Shown: positions 32,152 to 42,702, counted from the stretch's first letter. The stretch is 42,848 nt of DNA from Betaproteobacteria bacterium (GCA_018970545.1 JAGWWC010000009.1:1-42848), one strand, 5' to 3'. The notes: generated from the letters alone by a model not told the origin. Program-made: numbers and translations.

Positions 32152-33122
32152 TGAATGAGTCCCAAATCGAGACATGCCGCTAAGACCTGCTGGGCCGGGA
32201 TCGACTCCGTGCCCGAGGTCCTGGTCATCACACGAGCGTGGGCTGCCCAATTCGGTGCAAATCGGGAAGCCGAAAATCGCTCAAGGTGCGAGGCTGACAT
32301 CACAGCAACGGTTGGCGTTCCAAGCGCTACCGCAAGATGCATCAAGCCGCTATCCACACCCACCGCAGCCCGTGCGGATCGAAGCAGCTGCGCGAGCTGG
32401 GCCAAGGATGATTTCGGCAGCAGCTGTGTACGGCCACCAATCGCCCTCGTGAGCGTCTCTGCCACCTGCTGCTCCTGCGGCGTTCCCCAGGCCAGCTGCA
32501 CGTGAAGGCCCTGCTGATTCAGTGCACGGCCCAAGGTGATCCATTCTTGCATCGGCCATGACTTCTCTTGCCGAGTGGTGCCATGAAAAAACATTACCGA
32601 ATTACCGAGCGGCCTGTGAGTTTCGAGCGCCGTAATCGGGCCAGTCGGCTGGTAGCCCAGCGCCTGGCCGACGAGCGCACGCAGGCGCTCAATTGCATGC
32701 CAGTGCATGGGCGCGTGAATACCGCTTCCCACTGCGAGGCTGGAGAGCGGCTCACGGCTAGTGGGCCAATCAAAACCAAAACGCGCCGGCCTCGGGCAAC
32801 GTATCGCTGCCGTAATCCAGGCGGTCTTCAGCAGGCCCTGGGCATCAATCACTGTGTCATAGGTCCGCTCCCGACAGCTGGCGAGAAAACTACGGATCTC
32901 CCGCCGAGTGGTCGCCGCAAGCAGGGATCTTCTCCAGCGACGGGTTGCAACGGGGATGACCCGATCGACGTTGGCCAGCAGGCCGGGCAGCTCGATAAAT
33001 GCCTCTTCGCAAATCCAATCGAATCGGATCTCGGGCAGCAGCTGCTGGGCCTCGCGAACCGCGCACAGCATGTGCACGATATCGCCCATCGAACTGGTTT
33101 TTACCAACAAAACGCGACGCAC
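32148..33122 (-). CDS. waaC: LPS heptosyltransferase I
   Basis: 324 residues if started at the GTG at 33122, which gives the conserved opening MRRVLLVKTSSMGDIVHML; a TTG eight codons earlier (33146) is the alternative. GT-B (family 9) fold with WICEEAFIELPGL, TVIDAQGLLKTAWI, FFHGTTRQEKSWPMQEWI, and VGVDSGLMHLAVALGTPTVA. Adds the first heptose to Kdo. Coupled to waaA by ATGA, and 44 bases after the phosphomannomutase gene. Confidence 0.92.
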   Translation of the reverse strand: MRRVLLVKTSSMGDIVHMLCAVREAQQLLPEIRFDWICEEAFIELPGLLANVDRVIPVATRRWRRSLLAATTRREIRSFLASCRERTYDTVIDAQGLLKTAWITAAIRCPRPARFGFDWPTSREPLSSLAVGSGIHAPMHWHAIERLRALVGQALGYQPTGPITALETHRPLGNSVMFFHGTTRQEKSWPMQEWITLGRALNQQGLHVQLAWGTPQEQQVAETLTRAIGGRTQLLPKSSLAQLAQLLRSARAAVGVDSGLMHLAVALGTPTVAVMSASHLERFSASRFAPNWAAHARVMTRTSGTESIPAQQVLAACLDLGLIQ

Positions 33123-33166
33123 TGCCGCGCTGTCCTCGGCTGCCAATGCCGCTCGATGATCCCGAA

Positions 33167-34567
33167 TTAAAACGGTAGCCTCGCCGTCGGCATCAGCCGG
33201 CTGAAATTGTCGCGAAACTCAGCCTGAATGCGGGCCAGGGCCAAGTCACTATCCGCTTCAAATCGCATCACAATCACCGGAGTGGTGTTGGATGGACGGG
33301 CCAGGCCAAATCCATCGTCATATTCGACCCGCAGCCCATCGATGGTGATGCGCTCTCTGGCACTGGGAAACCGACCCTCAGCGCGCAGCCGCTCGATCAC
33401 CGTGAAATTTTCACCCTCGGCGGTGGCCAGCTGCAACTCTGGTGTCGAGGGTGACTCGGGCAGGGCCTCCAGCACTGCAGAAGGATTTTCAGCTCTCGAA
33501 ACAATCTCGAGCAGCCGTGCTGCCGTATACAGCGCATCATCGAATCCGTACCAGCGATCGTTAAAGAATATGTGCCCACTCATCTCACCCGCAAGTGGCG
33601 CGGCCGTCTCTTTGAGTTTGGCCTTGATCAGTGAATGGCCAGTCTTCCACATCAATGGCCTACCACCGTGCTGCCGTATCCACGATGCTAAGTGTCGAGT
33701 GCACTTCACATCAAAAATAATTTCTCCCCCCGGCCGGGCTGCCAACACATCGGCGGCATACAGCATCAGCTGCCGATCTGGCCAAATGATCTTTCCCGAT
33801 TTGGTCACCAGGCCCAGCCGATCGCCATCGCCATCAAATGCCAGACCCAACTCGGCATCGGTGGATTGAACACAACGGATGAGATCCTGCAGATTCTCCA
33901 CGTGCGCGGGATCAGGATGATGATTCGGAAAGCTTCCATCCACCTCACAAAAGAGTGGATGCACACGGCAGCCCAGGCGCTCCAGCAGGCCCGGGCCAAT
34001 GCCCCCCGCAACGCCATTGCCCGCATCGACTGCGATCGACATCTTACGAGACAAATGCACATCGGCAATGATCGCGTTGAGATACTCCTGGACAGTGGTT
34101 GCTGAAGCAATCCGGCGGCCGCGCTGATTGGCTGCAATTGCATCAGCGAAGTGTCGGGCCTGGCCCGACACGATGAGCTGCCGAATGCGCTGAATCTCCT
34201 CGCCCCAAAGCGTGGCCCCCGCCACCATCATCTTCAGTCCGTTGTATTGCGGTGGATTGTGGCTGCCCGTAACAGCTACACCGCAGCCGCAGCCGGTGCT
34301 CACCGTGCCGAAGTAGACCACTGGTGTTGGCACCTGGCCGACATCAATGACATCGATGCCACTGGCCATTAATCCCTTGGCCAAAGCATCGACCAATGCC
34401 GGCCCCGAGTGGCGGCCATCCCGGCCCACCACACAAGCCAGTTTGCCTGCCTGCGCCATCATCATCCCGAGGGCCAGTCCGATCGACTCCACCACCGGCT
34501 CCGTCAGGGTTTCGCCCACAATGCCGCGGATGTCATAGGCTTTGAAAATCGAGGCGGCAGGCTGCAC
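33167..34567 (-). CDS. phosphomannomutase/phosphoglucomutase (AlgC/ManB type)
   Basis: 466 residues, GTG start at 34567 with AAGGAG six bases upstream. Begins IFKAYDIRGIVGETLTEPVV. Active serine loop VTGSHNPPQYNGLKMM, metal loop LAFDGDGDRLGLV, sugar loop GEMSGHIFFNDRWYGFDDAL. Supplies mannose-1-P or glucose-1-P for LPS and exopolysaccharide. First gene of the minus-strand LPS run and divergent from apaH (73 bases between). Confidence 0.93.
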   Translation of the reverse strand: MQPAASIFKAYDIRGIVGETLTEPVVESIGLALGMMMAQAGKLACVVGRDGRHSGPALVDALAKGLMASGIDVIDVGQVPTPVVYFGTVSTGCGCGVAVTGSHNPPQYNGLKMMVAGATLWGEEIQRIRQLIVSGQARHFADAIAANQRGRRIASATTVQEYLNAIIADVHLSRKMSIAVDAGNGVAGGIGPGLLERLGCRVHPLFCEVDGSFPNHHPDPAHVENLQDLIRCVQSTDAELGLAFDGDGDRLGLVTKSGKIIWPDRQLMLYAADVLAARPGGEIIFDVKCTRHLASWIRQHGGRPLMWKTGHSLIKAKLKETAAPLAGEMSGHIFFNDRWYGFDDALYTAARLLEIVSRAENPSAVLEALPESPSTPELQLATAEGENFTVIERLRAEGRFPSARERITIDGLRVEYDDGFGLARPSNTTPVIVMRFEADSDLALARIQAEFRDNFSRLMPTARLPF

Positions 34568-34640
34568 AGAAAACTCCTTTTTTAGAAATGCGACAATTTG
34601 ACCCGTATTTTAAAGAACCCTAAGCACGAATTTCAGATCT

Positions 34641-35459
34641 ATGGCGCGATATGTCGTTGGCGATGTGCAAGGCTGCTGGGACAGCCTAGAGGCCCTGATC
34701 GCCCAGATGCCGATCCATCCGCGCCGGGATCAGCTCTGGTTGGTTGGTGACTTAATCAATCGGGGGCCACGATCGCTGAAAACGTTACGACGGCTTCGGC
34801 ATGCCGGCAGCAATGTCATCTGTGTACTGGGCAATCACGATTTGCATTTGCTGGCACTTGCTGCAGGTGTGCGAAAAGCCCAGCCATTGGACACCCTAAA
34901 TGAGGTCCTGCGGGCCCCTGATCGCGATGACCTAATTGACTGGCTACGCAGACGGCCGTTGGCCCATGCCGATGGCAATGTACTGATGGTCCATGCTGGC
35001 CTCTTACCGCACTGGACGCTTCACAAAACGTTGACGCTTGCAGGTGCGGTGAGCGCACGACTAAAAAGTGCACATTGGCGGGAGTTTCTGCACGAGATGG
35101 TCAATGGAGGTCGGCCACACTGGGCCGACGGACTCGCCGGCCAGAAACGCATGCGGGCTGCTCTGAGTGTGTTGACACGGCTGCGTTATTTCACCGCAGG
35201 CGGCATTCCGGAATTTAAAACCAAGGTCGCACCTGAACAGGCCGTAGGCCTAACGCCATGGTTTGAGATGCCAAACCGAAAGACTGAAAAGCAGACGGTT
35301 ATCTTCGGACACTGGTCAACACTTGGTCTGATGGTTCAGCCGAATCTAATTGGACTGGATGCGGGATGTGTCTGGGGCCGTCAGCTGGTCGGCATTCGTT
35401 TAGAGGATCGTCGCCTCTACTTGCAGTCAAGCCTCGAGGGCGCTGGCGATGAAGACTGA
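34641..35459 (+). CDS. apaH: symmetrical bis(5'-nucleosyl)-tetraphosphatase
   Basis: 272 residues. Hydrolyses Ap4A to two ADP. Metallophosphatase motifs: YVVGDVQGCWDSL, LWLVGDLINRGPRSLKTL, CVLGNHDLHLLALA, MVHAGLLPHW and IFGHWSTLG; the last residues of GLDAGCVWG complete the site. Divergent from the mutase gene. Its end overlaps the convergent plsC by 33 bases. Confidence 0.95.
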   Translation: MARYVVGDVQGCWDSLEALIAQMPIHPRRDQLWLVGDLINRGPRSLKTLRRLRHAGSNVICVLGNHDLHLLALAAGVRKAQPLDTLNEVLRAPDRDDLIDWLRRRPLAHADGNVLMVHAGLLPHWTLHKTLTLAGAVSARLKSAHWREFLHEMVNGGRPHWADGLAGQKRMRAALSVLTRLRYFTAGGIPEFKTKVAPEQAVGLTPWFEMPNRKTEKQTVIFGHWSTLGLMVQPNLIGLDAGCVWGRQLVGIRLEDRRLYLQSSLEGAGDED

Positions 35460-36236
35460 ATCATCTGAGGCTCCAACGGCAGATGCGATGCGTGTGTGGG
35501 CCATCTGCGCCAGCATTTGCCGTGTGATCTCAGGCCCCGGCGGCAGCATGGGATCGAGCAGCTGAAGTCTCGCCTTCAGGCCCCGCGCCGATAGGATCTG
35601 CAGCAGTGACTCCATGAAGGTCTGCTCACCAATATAAGCGGGAATTAACGAGAGCTGATTGCCCTGAAAATAACGTAACGCAGCGGGCTGCACGGTGGGG
35701 GGCTGGACAATGCGTGGGCCATCATCTTGCCGGGTCCGTACCACCGCCATCGCAAACAAACTGGAATGAAATGGCAGCACCCCTCGCCCATCCGAGGTGG
35801 TGCTCTCTGGAAAAAAAGCGACATGCTCGCCACGATTGAGCCGCTCAATGATGCGGTGATTGACATGCCGCACGGCATGACGGCTTGAGCGCTCAATAAA
35901 GAGCGTATCAGCGCCCTGCAGTAGCCATCCGACGAGCGGCCACTGGCGAATTTCCGACTTCGCAATGAAAGTGGCTGGCATCACTGAATTCAGCACAAAG
36001 ATGTCCAGCCAGGAGACATGATTCATCACCACCAGCATGGGAGTTTTGCTGATGCGATAGGCGTTGGGCTGGATGTCCAACGCTACGCCGCAGGCGCTCA
36101 GCAGCAGTCGCGACCAGATCTTGCGCAGCCAGCAGCGTTGGCCAAGGGGAAGGAGGCGATACAGCGAAAAGAGCGTCATCAGTCCGATCACCAGCATCAG
36201 CAGCAGCAGGCCGGCCCGCAGAATCAGTCGAATCAT
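35427..36236 (-). CDS. plsC: 1-acyl-glycerol-3-phosphate acyltransferase
   Basis: 269 residues. N-terminal membrane helix (about 5-25), then the catalytic HX4D motif NHVSWLDIFV, and the FPESTTSDG motif (Ser in place of the usual Gly of FPEGT), followed by a short hydrophobic region. Makes phosphatidic acid. The C-terminal 60 residues are longer than in E. coli PlsC, and similar extended forms occur in Burkholderiales. Nine bases after pyrC'. Confidence 0.9.
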   Translation of the reverse strand: MIRLILRAGLLLLMLVIGLMTLFSLYRLLPLGQRCWLRKIWSRLLLSACGVALDIQPNAYRISKTPMLVVMNHVSWLDIFVLNSVMPATFIAKSEIRQWPLVGWLLQGADTLFIERSSRHAVRHVNHRIIERLNRGEHVAFFPESTTSDGRGVLPFHSSLFAMAVVRTRQDDGPRIVQPPTVQPAALRYFQGNQLSLIPAYIGEQTFMESLLQILSARGLKARLQLLDPMLPPGPEITRQMLAQMAHTRIASAVGASDDSVFIASALEA

Positions 36237-36245
36237 TCGTATCGC

Positions 36246-37601
36246 TTAACGGGATGAAGGACCAAATCCGCCATTGGAACGCTCAAAAACACAGCGCCCA
36301 TCCACCAGCACGGACTGCACGCGGCCCTGCAGCTCAAGGCCGAGGTATGGCGTATTCGACCCCTGAGAAAAAAGCTGGGATGCCGATACCGTCCAGTGAT
36401 CCTCGGGATCAAAGATACAAATATCCGCCTGGCCACCCACCGAGAGATGGCCTGCATCGCGGCCCAAAACCGCGGCGGGATTGACCGTCAGCCGACGCAT
36501 GGCCTCGATGAGGGGAAGTTTTGATTCCCGTGCCCATTTCAACGTCAGCGGCAGCAGCAACTCAAGGGCGGTAACGCCAGGCTCGGCCTCGCCGAACGGT
36601 AGCTGCTTGGCATCGTCATCAACTGGGGCATGATCCGAGCAGATCACATCAATCGTGCCATCCAGAACCCCCGCCCGAAGGGCATCACGATCACGCTGGC
36701 TTCGAAATGGCGGCAGCACACGATAGTTGCCATCAAAGTCAGCCAGGTCGACATCAATTAAATGCAGATGATGAATTGCAACATCAGCAGTAATCGCCAG
36801 TCCTTCACGCTTGGCCTGCCGTACGAGATCAACTCCGGCAGCTGAAGACAGCCGGCACACATGGACCTGGGCACCCGTTGCGCGCATCAACTCAAAAACA
36901 GTCTGAAGGGCGATGGTTTCATTGGCCACCGGAATGCCCGGCAGCCCAAGCCGGCCAGACACGGGGCCCGAATGGGCCACGCCGCTTCGGCCAATCCATG
37001 GATCCATCGGATAAAACCAGACGGGATATTGAAACGTGCTGGCGTATTGCAAGGCGCGGAAAAAGATCTGGGTGTTCACGATCGGAATCGGCCCCTGCGA
37101 AAAACCAACGCATCCGGCCTCCGAGAGTTCCGCCATCTCGGTGATCTGCTCCCCTTTTAGTCCAACAGTAAGCGCTCCCAGTGGATGCACATGGGCCTGA
37201 ATCAGATTGCGGGCACGATGCTTGAGCATCTCCACAAGACCAGGCTCATCTAAAGGCGGATCGGTATCGGGCGGGCAGACCAGCCGAGTCACGCCACCCG
37301 CAATGGCCGCGCGCATCTCCGACTCGAGCGTGGCCTTGTACTCAAACCCTGGTTCACGCAGTCGTGCACACAAATCAATCAAGCCAGGGCAAATCACGAG
37401 GCCCTTCGCATCAATCTCTTGATCGGGAGAAAAACCTGCAAGGCACTCCCCGGGCGGCGTGATCGCGACCAGGCTGCCATCATCAATCCAGAGGTCCATC
37501 GGCCGATCGGCCTTGCTCGCCGGATCCAAGAGGCGGCCGCCAACAATCCGCAATCTTGGCAGGCTTGCAGACAAAGACAGGCGTCGCTGTGCGGCGGCCA
37601 T
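36246..37601 (-). CDS. non-catalytic dihydroorotase-like protein PyrC' (PyrX)
   Basis: 451 residues of the class I dihydroorotase family. The metal-binding His pair of active enzymes (HxH after GLID) is replaced: the sequence reads GLIDLCARLREPG. The rest of the amidohydrolase frame is kept (ATLESEMRAAIAGGVTRLVC, ADVAIHHLHLID, DVICSDHAPVDDDAK). In Pseudomonas and many betaproteobacteria such inactive PyrC' is a structural partner of aspartate carbamoyltransferase. It starts at the pyrB stop, one base shared. A catalytic dihydroorotase should be elsewhere. Confidence 0.9.
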   Translation of the reverse strand: MAAAQRRLSLSASLPRLRIVGGRLLDPASKADRPMDLWIDDGSLVAITPPGECLAGFSPDQEIDAKGLVICPGLIDLCARLREPGFEYKATLESEMRAAIAGGVTRLVCPPDTDPPLDEPGLVEMLKHRARNLIQAHVHPLGALTVGLKGEQITEMAELSEAGCVGFSQGPIPIVNTQIFFRALQYASTFQYPVWFYPMDPWIGRSGVAHSGPVSGRLGLPGIPVANETIALQTVFELMRATGAQVHVCRLSSAAGVDLVRQAKREGLAITADVAIHHLHLIDVDLADFDGNYRVLPPFRSQRDRDALRAGVLDGTIDVICSDHAPVDDDAKQLPFGEAEPGVTALELLLPLTLKWARESKLPLIEAMRRLTVNPAAVLGRDAGHLSVGGQADICIFDPEDHWTVSASQLFSQGSNTPYLGLELQGRVQSVLVDGRCVFERSNGGFGPSSR

Positions 37602-38569
37602 CAGTGACGGGCCTCTGCGAGCATGCTCATGACTGCCATTCGCACCGCAATACCAAAGGTGACCTGCGAAAGGATGACCGACTGACTGCCATCTGCGACT
37701 GCCGAATCAATCTCAACGCCACGATTCATCGGACCAGGATGCATGACAATCGCATCAGGCTTTGCCACGGAGAGCCGATCAGCCGTTAAGCCATAATTTT
37801 TAAAATATTCCTGAGTACTCGGCAGCATCGCACCCCGCATCCGCTCGTTTTGCAGGCGCAATGTCAGAATGACATCGACATCACGCAGACCCTCAGAGAG
37901 GTCCGTGTAGACCTGCAGGCCGAGCTCTTTTAATCCCGAGGGCAGCAAGGTCCGCGGACCGATGGCACGAATCTCCGGAACCCCAAGCGTGGTCAGCGCA
38001 TGGATATTGGAGCGGGCCACGCGTGAGTGAAGGATATCGCCCACAATCGCCACGCGAAGGTGCTGAAAGTCGCCTTTGAAGTGGCGGATGGTAAACGCAT
38101 CCAAGAGGGCCTGTGTCGGGTGAGCATGCCGGCCATCTCCAGCGTTCATGATGCGAATGTGGGGCGCGACTTTGTTGATGTGTTTGGCAATCAGGGTCGG
38201 TGCACCGCTTTGGCCATGACGAACGACAAACATATCGGCCTTCATGGCTGCAAGATTATCAATCGTATCCAGCAGTGACTCGCCCTTTGCGGTGCTCGAT
38301 GCCTGCACATTTAGATTCACGACATCGGCCGACAGCCGCTTGGCAGCGATCTCAAAGGTGGTGCGTGTACGCGTGGAGTTTTCGAAAAACAGATTGAACA
38401 CGCTCTTGCCATCGAGCAGTGGCGCGTTGACGACTTCTTTCGGGTTTTTGGGGTCCAGAAAAGCCTTGGCGCGATCCAGGATACGCAGCATTAATGCCTT
38501 CGGAATGCCCTCCGTGGTGAGCAGATGGACCAGCTCACCGCTTTCATTGATTTGAATGGACCGGGGCAT
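37601..38569 (-). CDS. pyrB: aspartate carbamoyltransferase catalytic chain
   Basis: 322 residues. First committed step of pyrimidine synthesis. Carbamoyl-phosphate motif [17 protein letters not shown], then [49 protein letters not shown] and the substrate motif [12 protein letters not shown]. The start overlaps ruvX by 26 bases. Here pyrB follows ruvX directly; in many relatives pyrR sits between them. Confidence 0.96.
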   Translation of the reverse strand: MPRSIQINESGELVHLLTTEGIPKALMLRILDRAKAFLDPKNPKEVVNAPLLDGKSVFNLFFENSTRTRTTFEIAAKRLSADVVNLNVQASSTAKGESLLDTIDNLAAMKADMFVVRHGQSGAPTLIAKHINKVAPHIRIMNAGDGRHAHPTQALLDAFTIRHFKGDFQHLRVAIVGDILHSRVARSNIHALTTLGVPEIRAIGPRTLLPSGLKELGLQVYTDLSEGLRDVDVILTLRLQNERMRGAMLPSTQEYFKNYGLTADRLSVAKPDAIVMHPGPMNRGVEIDSAVADGSQSVILSQVTFGIAVRMAVMSMLAEARH

Positions 38570-38969
38570 GAGCCGACAGTGTATCTAAAACGCCCTGCAG
38601 GAGGATTGCTGCTGCCTCGGCGTCAATCCGGTCGCGGCCCGGCGCAAGGGCAGAGGTCCAGCGCTCATCGGTGAGTTCTACCGGCAGGCCAAAGCGGCCC
38701 TGCAGTTGATGGGCAAAGCGCTCGCAGCGCCGCGCAAACGGGTGTGGGTTGCCATCGGGATAGCGCGGCAGTCCCACGACCAGTCGCTGTGGTTCCCACT
38801 CGGTAATCAGATCCGCAAGCGCTTGAAAACGCAGATCGCGGCGCTGCGCGTCAATCACCGCCAGGGGGCGGGCGCCGCCCGTGAGGGTGTTGCCAATGGC
38901 CACTCCGATACGACGCTCACCAAAATCAAAGGCCATGAGGGTAAGACCCCCACGGGCCGGGTCATGCAT
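38544..38969 (-). CDS. ruvX: Holliday junction resolvase-like protein RuvX (YqgF)
   Basis: 141 residues from the ATG at 38969 (MHDPARGG), which overlaps the yqgE stop by eight bases; longer frames have no family support. RNase H fold: [19 protein letters not shown] with the first Asp, [18 protein letters not shown], and [13 protein letters not shown] with the Glu of the active site. YqgF helps process pre-16S rRNA 5' ends and has resolvase-like structure. Confidence 0.9.
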   Translation of the reverse strand: MHDPARGGLTLMAFDFGERRIGVAIGNTLTGGARPLAVIDAQRRDLRFQALADLITEWEPQRLVVGLPRYPDGNPHPFARRCERFAHQLQGRFGLPVELTDERWTSALAPGRDRIDAEAAAILLQGVLDTLSAHAPVHSNQ

Positions 38970-39564
38970 GCCCGGCGGCCCCCGAAAAATGCAGCGGATC
39001 AACGCCCAAAAGCCGGAAGGCATATGCAAAGCGCTCCTCAGCTGGGATATCAAACATCAGGGAGGTATCGGTGGCTGGCACGGTAAGCCAGGCATTGGCT
39101 GCGAGTTCTTGATCCAGTTGGCCCTCACCCCAGCCGGCATAGCCGAGCGAGACCAGCATGCGCTGAGGACCGCGGCCGCGGGCAGCTGCCTCTAGGATGT
39201 CGCGGGAGGACGTCAGGCCGGTGACATCGTTGAGCACCAGAGTGGAATTCCATTTGCCGACGGGCTCATGTAGCACGAAGCCACGATCGGTCTGCACTGG
39301 GCCCCCGAGAAAGACTGGCTCCTGGCCAATGGGCCCATAGCCCTGGCCGGCACGATGCACCGAGATGCCCTCACGCTCAGGCGGCGAGAGATCGATACGA
39401 TCAAAAAGCACGGAGAGGGTCATATCAGATGGGCGGTTGACGACCAGGCCCATGGCGCCCTTCGGCGTATGCTCAGCAAGATAAACCACCGTGCCATTGA
39501 ATTGAGGATCCGTCAGGCTGGGCATCGCCACGAGATAATGGTGAAAGAGAGACTGATGGCCCAT
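38962..39564 (-). CDS. yqgE: YqgE/AlgH (DUF179) family protein
   Basis: 200 residues. LFHHYLVAMPSLTDPQFNGT, VVYLAEHTPKGAMGLVVNRP, and FLGGPVQTDRGFVLHEP are diagnostic of the family; the central YAGWGEGQLDQELAANAWLTV is kept. The function is unclear, though it is called AlgH in Pseudomonas. It is almost always next to ruvX, as here. Its start overlaps the divergent photolyase start by nine bases. Confidence 0.93.
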   Translation of the reverse strand: MGHQSLFHHYLVAMPSLTDPQFNGTVVYLAEHTPKGAMGLVVNRPSDMTLSVLFDRIDLSPPEREGISVHRAGQGYGPIGQEPVFLGGPVQTDRGFVLHEPVGKWNSTLVLNDVTGLTSSRDILEAAARGRGPQRMLVSLGYAGWGEGQLDQELAANAWLTVPATDTSLMFDIPAEERFAYAFRLLGVDPLHFSGAAGHA

Positions 39565-41112
39565 AAGGAAATTCTAACCTTGTCTGATCACAAATCACAG
39601 CCCTGCACACTGGTGTGGCTTCGACGGGATCTTCGGCTTGAAGACCACGCCGCAATAGCAGCCGCACTTCAACATACGGAAAGTCTTCAGCTGGTGTTTA
39701 TTTTTGATCGCACCATCCTGTCCGCATTGCCAGGTGCCGGTGGGCCAACACTGCTGGAAGATCGTCGGGTCGCCTTCATTCATGCAGCCGTCACCGAAAT
39801 CGGTCAACGACTGGAGTCCGCGGGCAGCCACCTCATCATTGCTGATGGCGATCCACGTCAATTGATTCCCGAATTGGCCGAGCAGCTCGGGGCCAGCCGA
39901 ATCTGCTTTGCTCATGACGATGAGCCCGAAGCACTGCAGCGTGATCAGGTAGTTCGCCAACGGCTACAGCAAAAGGGAATTGCGGCCATCTCGGTGAAAG
40001 ACCAATGCATCTTTGAGCGTCGCGAGGTTCTGACTGCGGCTGGCACGCCCTTCTCGGTCTTTACGCCCTATAAAAACGCCTGGCTAAAACGATTCACTCC
40101 GGACGATGCTGCAGGCCGCGCCACCGGTGCAGGATCCGCCAATCTCGACGGCATTGGGTCGGGACTGGCCCGTCGGCTACGGCCGAAAACGACGTTGCCC
40201 AAGGTCCTGCAGCAGGCGGGCCCAACACTGAAGGCGCTCGGATTTTCTGCAGGTAATCTTCATGAATTAAAAATTCCGCTGGCCGAAACGGGCGCGCAGA
40301 TTCTGCTCAACAAATTTAAGCCGCGTATCGGCGCATACAAAACAGCCCGTGATTTTCCCGGTGCCAAAGGGCCCTCGTATCTGTCGGTGCATCTGCGCTT
40401 TGGCACGATTTCGATTCGTGAACTCGTGCGATTTGCAATGCAGTCTCAGACCGTGTCAAAGAATTCTGAAGGTGCCGCAACCTGGCTATCAGAGCTGATT
40501 TGGCGGGACTTCTACATGCAGATCCTGCACCACCATCCGCATGTCGTGACGCGTAGCTTTAAAGCCGAATACGATGCGATTCAGTGGGCCGAGGGGCCAG
40601 AGGCTGATGCGTTATTCGCCGCGTGGTGTGCGGGCCAGACTGGCTATCCTCTTGTGGATGCAGGCATGCGTCAGTTAAATGCCACTGGCTATATGCACAA
40701 TCGACTGCGAATGGTCGTCGCCTCTTTTCTGACGAAAGATCTTGGAATCGACTGGCGGCGCGGGGAGCGCTACTTTGCCTGGAAGCTCAATGACTATGAT
40801 CTGTCAGCCAACAATGGTGGCTGGCAGTGGGCAGCATCGACCGGATGCGACGCGCAGCCCTATTTCCGAATTTTTAATCCGGTCAGTCAGAGCGAACGCT
40901 TTGATGAGCGCGCTGCCTTTATTCGCCGCTATGTGCCGGAGATCGCCGCACTGGATGACCGTCACATTCATGCACCCTGGACAGCCCCCGCGCTGACACT
41001 TCAGGCTGCAGGAATTGTCTTGGGCAAGACTTATCCCATGCCAGTCGTCGATCATGACCAGGCCCGACAGAAAACCCTGATGCGATTCTCTGTCGTGAAG
41101 AAGAAGGCCTAA
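39556..41112 (+). CDS. phrB: deoxyribodipyrimidine photolyase (class I CPD)
   Basis: 518 residues from the ATG at 39556; the frame extends upstream antisense to yqgE and is not used. Repairs cyclobutane dimers with blue light using FADH-. N-terminal alpha/beta antenna domain ([20 protein letters not shown]), C-terminal helical FAD domain with [74 protein letters not shown] and [16 protein letters not shown]. Fits a light-exposed habitat. The stop overlaps the convergent rubredoxin gene. Confidence 0.95.
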   Translation: MAHKEILTLSDHKSQPCTLVWLRRDLRLEDHAAIAAALQHTESLQLVFIFDRTILSALPGAGGPTLLEDRRVAFIHAAVTEIGQRLESAGSHLIIADGDPRQLIPELAEQLGASRICFAHDDEPEALQRDQVVRQRLQQKGIAAISVKDQCIFERREVLTAAGTPFSVFTPYKNAWLKRFTPDDAAGRATGAGSANLDGIGSGLARRLRPKTTLPKVLQQAGPTLKALGFSAGNLHELKIPLAETGAQILLNKFKPRIGAYKTARDFPGAKGPSYLSVHLRFGTISIRELVRFAMQSQTVSKNSEGAATWLSELIWRDFYMQILHHHPHVVTRSFKAEYDAIQWAEGPEADALFAAWCAGQTGYPLVDAGMRQLNATGYMHNRLRMVVASFLTKDLGIDWRRGERYFAWKLNDYDLSANNGGWQWAASTGCDAQPYFRIFNPVSQSERFDERAAFIRRYVPEIAALDDRHIHAPWTAPALTLQAAGIVLGKTYPMPVVDHDQARQKTLMRFSVVKKKA

Positions 41113-41273
41113 ATTTCCACCATTTCAAAATCCGACTTCTGGGCGCCGCACTCGGGGCAGGCCCAAGTGATCGGGATGTCTTCCCATTTTGTGCCCGGCG
41201 CAATGCCGTCGTCGGGCCAGCCCTTGGCTTCATCGTAGATCCAGCCGCAGATTAAACACATATAGGTTTTCAT
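41109..41273 (-). CDS. rubredoxin
   Basis: 54 residues. Small iron-sulfur electron carrier with a single Fe bound by four Cys. The pairs are CLICGW (Cys6, Cys9) near the start and ACPECGA (Cys39, Cys42), with [18 protein letters not shown] and the rubredoxin-typical [10 protein letters not shown]. Its ATG at 41273 lies 112 bases from hemL, divergent, which is a common arrangement in Burkholderiales, often with thiD between. No thiD is present here. Its stop overlaps the photolyase stop by four bases. Confidence 0.93.
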   Translation of the reverse strand: MKTYMCLICGWIYDEAKGWPDDGIAPGTKWEDIPITWACPECGAQKSDFEMVEI

Positions 41274-41385
41274 GAATTCACTAATTCCTTTGGCGAGACT
41301 GTACCAGCATCGTCAAAGCGGGGCCCGATCGACATAAAATAGCGGCAGGGAGAATTCGGCGACCACGCCGATGGGGACGGCTGCC

Positions 41386-42690
41386 ATGCAACAGAGTATT
41401 AAAACCAGCGAGGCGCTGTTCGCGCAGGCGCAGATCATGATTCCTGGCGGCGTGAATTCGCCGGTCCGGGCGTTTCGCTCAGTGGGAGGCACACCGCGAT
41501 TTTTTGCGAAGGCCCAGGGCGCCTACGGCTGGGATGCCGATGGCAATCGCTACGTGGACTACATCTGCTCTTGGGGCCCTGCCATCGTGGGCCATGCCCA
41601 TCCTGAGGTCATTGCGGCGGTCCAAAAGGCCGCTGCCGATGGGCTGTCCTTTGGTGCGCCGACGGCAGCCGAGGTTGAAATCGCTGAGTGGATTCGCAGT
41701 CATCTGCCGTCGATGGAGATGATGCGACTGACCTCCTCGGGCACGGAGGCCACCATGTCAGCAATTCGGGTCGCGCGAGGCTACACGGGCCGATCCAAAA
41801 TTATTAAGTTCGAGGGCTGCTACCACGGCCATGTCGACAGCCTATTGGTCAAGGCCGGCTCGGGGCTTTTGACATTTGGCAATCCAACTTCCGCGGGCGT
41901 GCCAAAGAGTTTTGCAGAGGAAACCTTGGTGCTGGATTACAACGATATCGAGGGGATACAGGCCTGCTTTGCCGAACACGGCCCGCAGATCGCGGGGGTC
42001 ATCGTGGAGCCTATTGCCGGCAATATGAATCTCGTAAAACCCCGCGAGGGTTTTCTTGAAGCACTGCGAGCAGCATGTGATGCCCATGGTGCAGTGTTAA
42101 TTTTCGATGAGGTAATGACAGGGTTTCGTGTTGGGCCGCAAGGTGTTCAAGGCCTAAGCGGCATTCGGCCGGATCTCACTACGCTGGGTAAAGTCATTGG
42201 CGGTGGCATGCCGATGGGCGCATTCGGTGGCCGCAAAGACATCATGCAATGCGTCGCCCCGCTTGGCCCGGTCTATCAGGCCGGCACTCTGTCGGGCAAT
42301 CCAGTCGCTGTGGCTGCTGGTTTAGCGACGCTCAGGCTCATCAGTGCGCCGGGATTTTTTGATCAGCTCACCGCCATGACCGCACAGCTGATGCAGGACC
42401 TGCAGTCGATTGCCCATGAGTCCGGGGAGGAAAACTTCTGCGCGGACAGCGTGGGGGGCATGTTCGGAATCTATTTCAGTAAATCGCCACCGGTCACGTT
42501 TGAAGATGTCAACCAATCCAATCGTGATCAATTCAATCGCTTTTTTCACGCCATGCTCAAACGCGGGGTGTATCTCGCGCCATCGGCCTTCGAGGCAGGC
42601 TTTTTATCGATCGCCCATGCGGGAGAGCCGATTGCCCAGACCCTGCAGGCAGCTAGAGAAAGCTTCAAAGAAATTATCGGCGCCCGATAG
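41386..42690 (+). CDS. hemL: glutamate-1-semialdehyde 2,1-aminomutase
   Basis: 434 residues from the ATG at 41386 ([16 protein letters not shown]); an ATG five codons upstream is possible. PLP enzyme that makes 5-aminolevulinate in the C5 pathway, feeding heme and bacteriochlorophyll. Seen: [87 protein letters not shown], and [17 protein letters not shown] with the PLP Lys. The presence of GSA aminomutase shows that the C5 route is used. Confidence 0.96.
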   Translation: MQQSIKTSEALFAQAQIMIPGGVNSPVRAFRSVGGTPRFFAKAQGAYGWDADGNRYVDYICSWGPAIVGHAHPEVIAAVQKAAADGLSFGAPTAAEVEIAEWIRSHLPSMEMMRLTSSGTEATMSAIRVARGYTGRSKIIKFEGCYHGHVDSLLVKAGSGLLTFGNPTSAGVPKSFAEETLVLDYNDIEGIQACFAEHGPQIAGVIVEPIAGNMNLVKPREGFLEALRAACDAHGAVLIFDEVMTGFRVGPQGVQGLSGIRPDLTTLGKVIGGGMPMGAFGGRKDIMQCVAPLGPVYQAGTLSGNPVAVAAGLATLRLISAPGFFDQLTAMTAQLMQDLQSIAHESGEENFCADSVGGMFGIYFSKSPPVTFEDVNQSNRDQFNRFFHAMLKRGVYLAPSAFEAGFLSIAHAGEPIAQTLQAARESFKEIIGAR

Positions 42691-42702
42691 GTCTCTCGAA
42701 CC

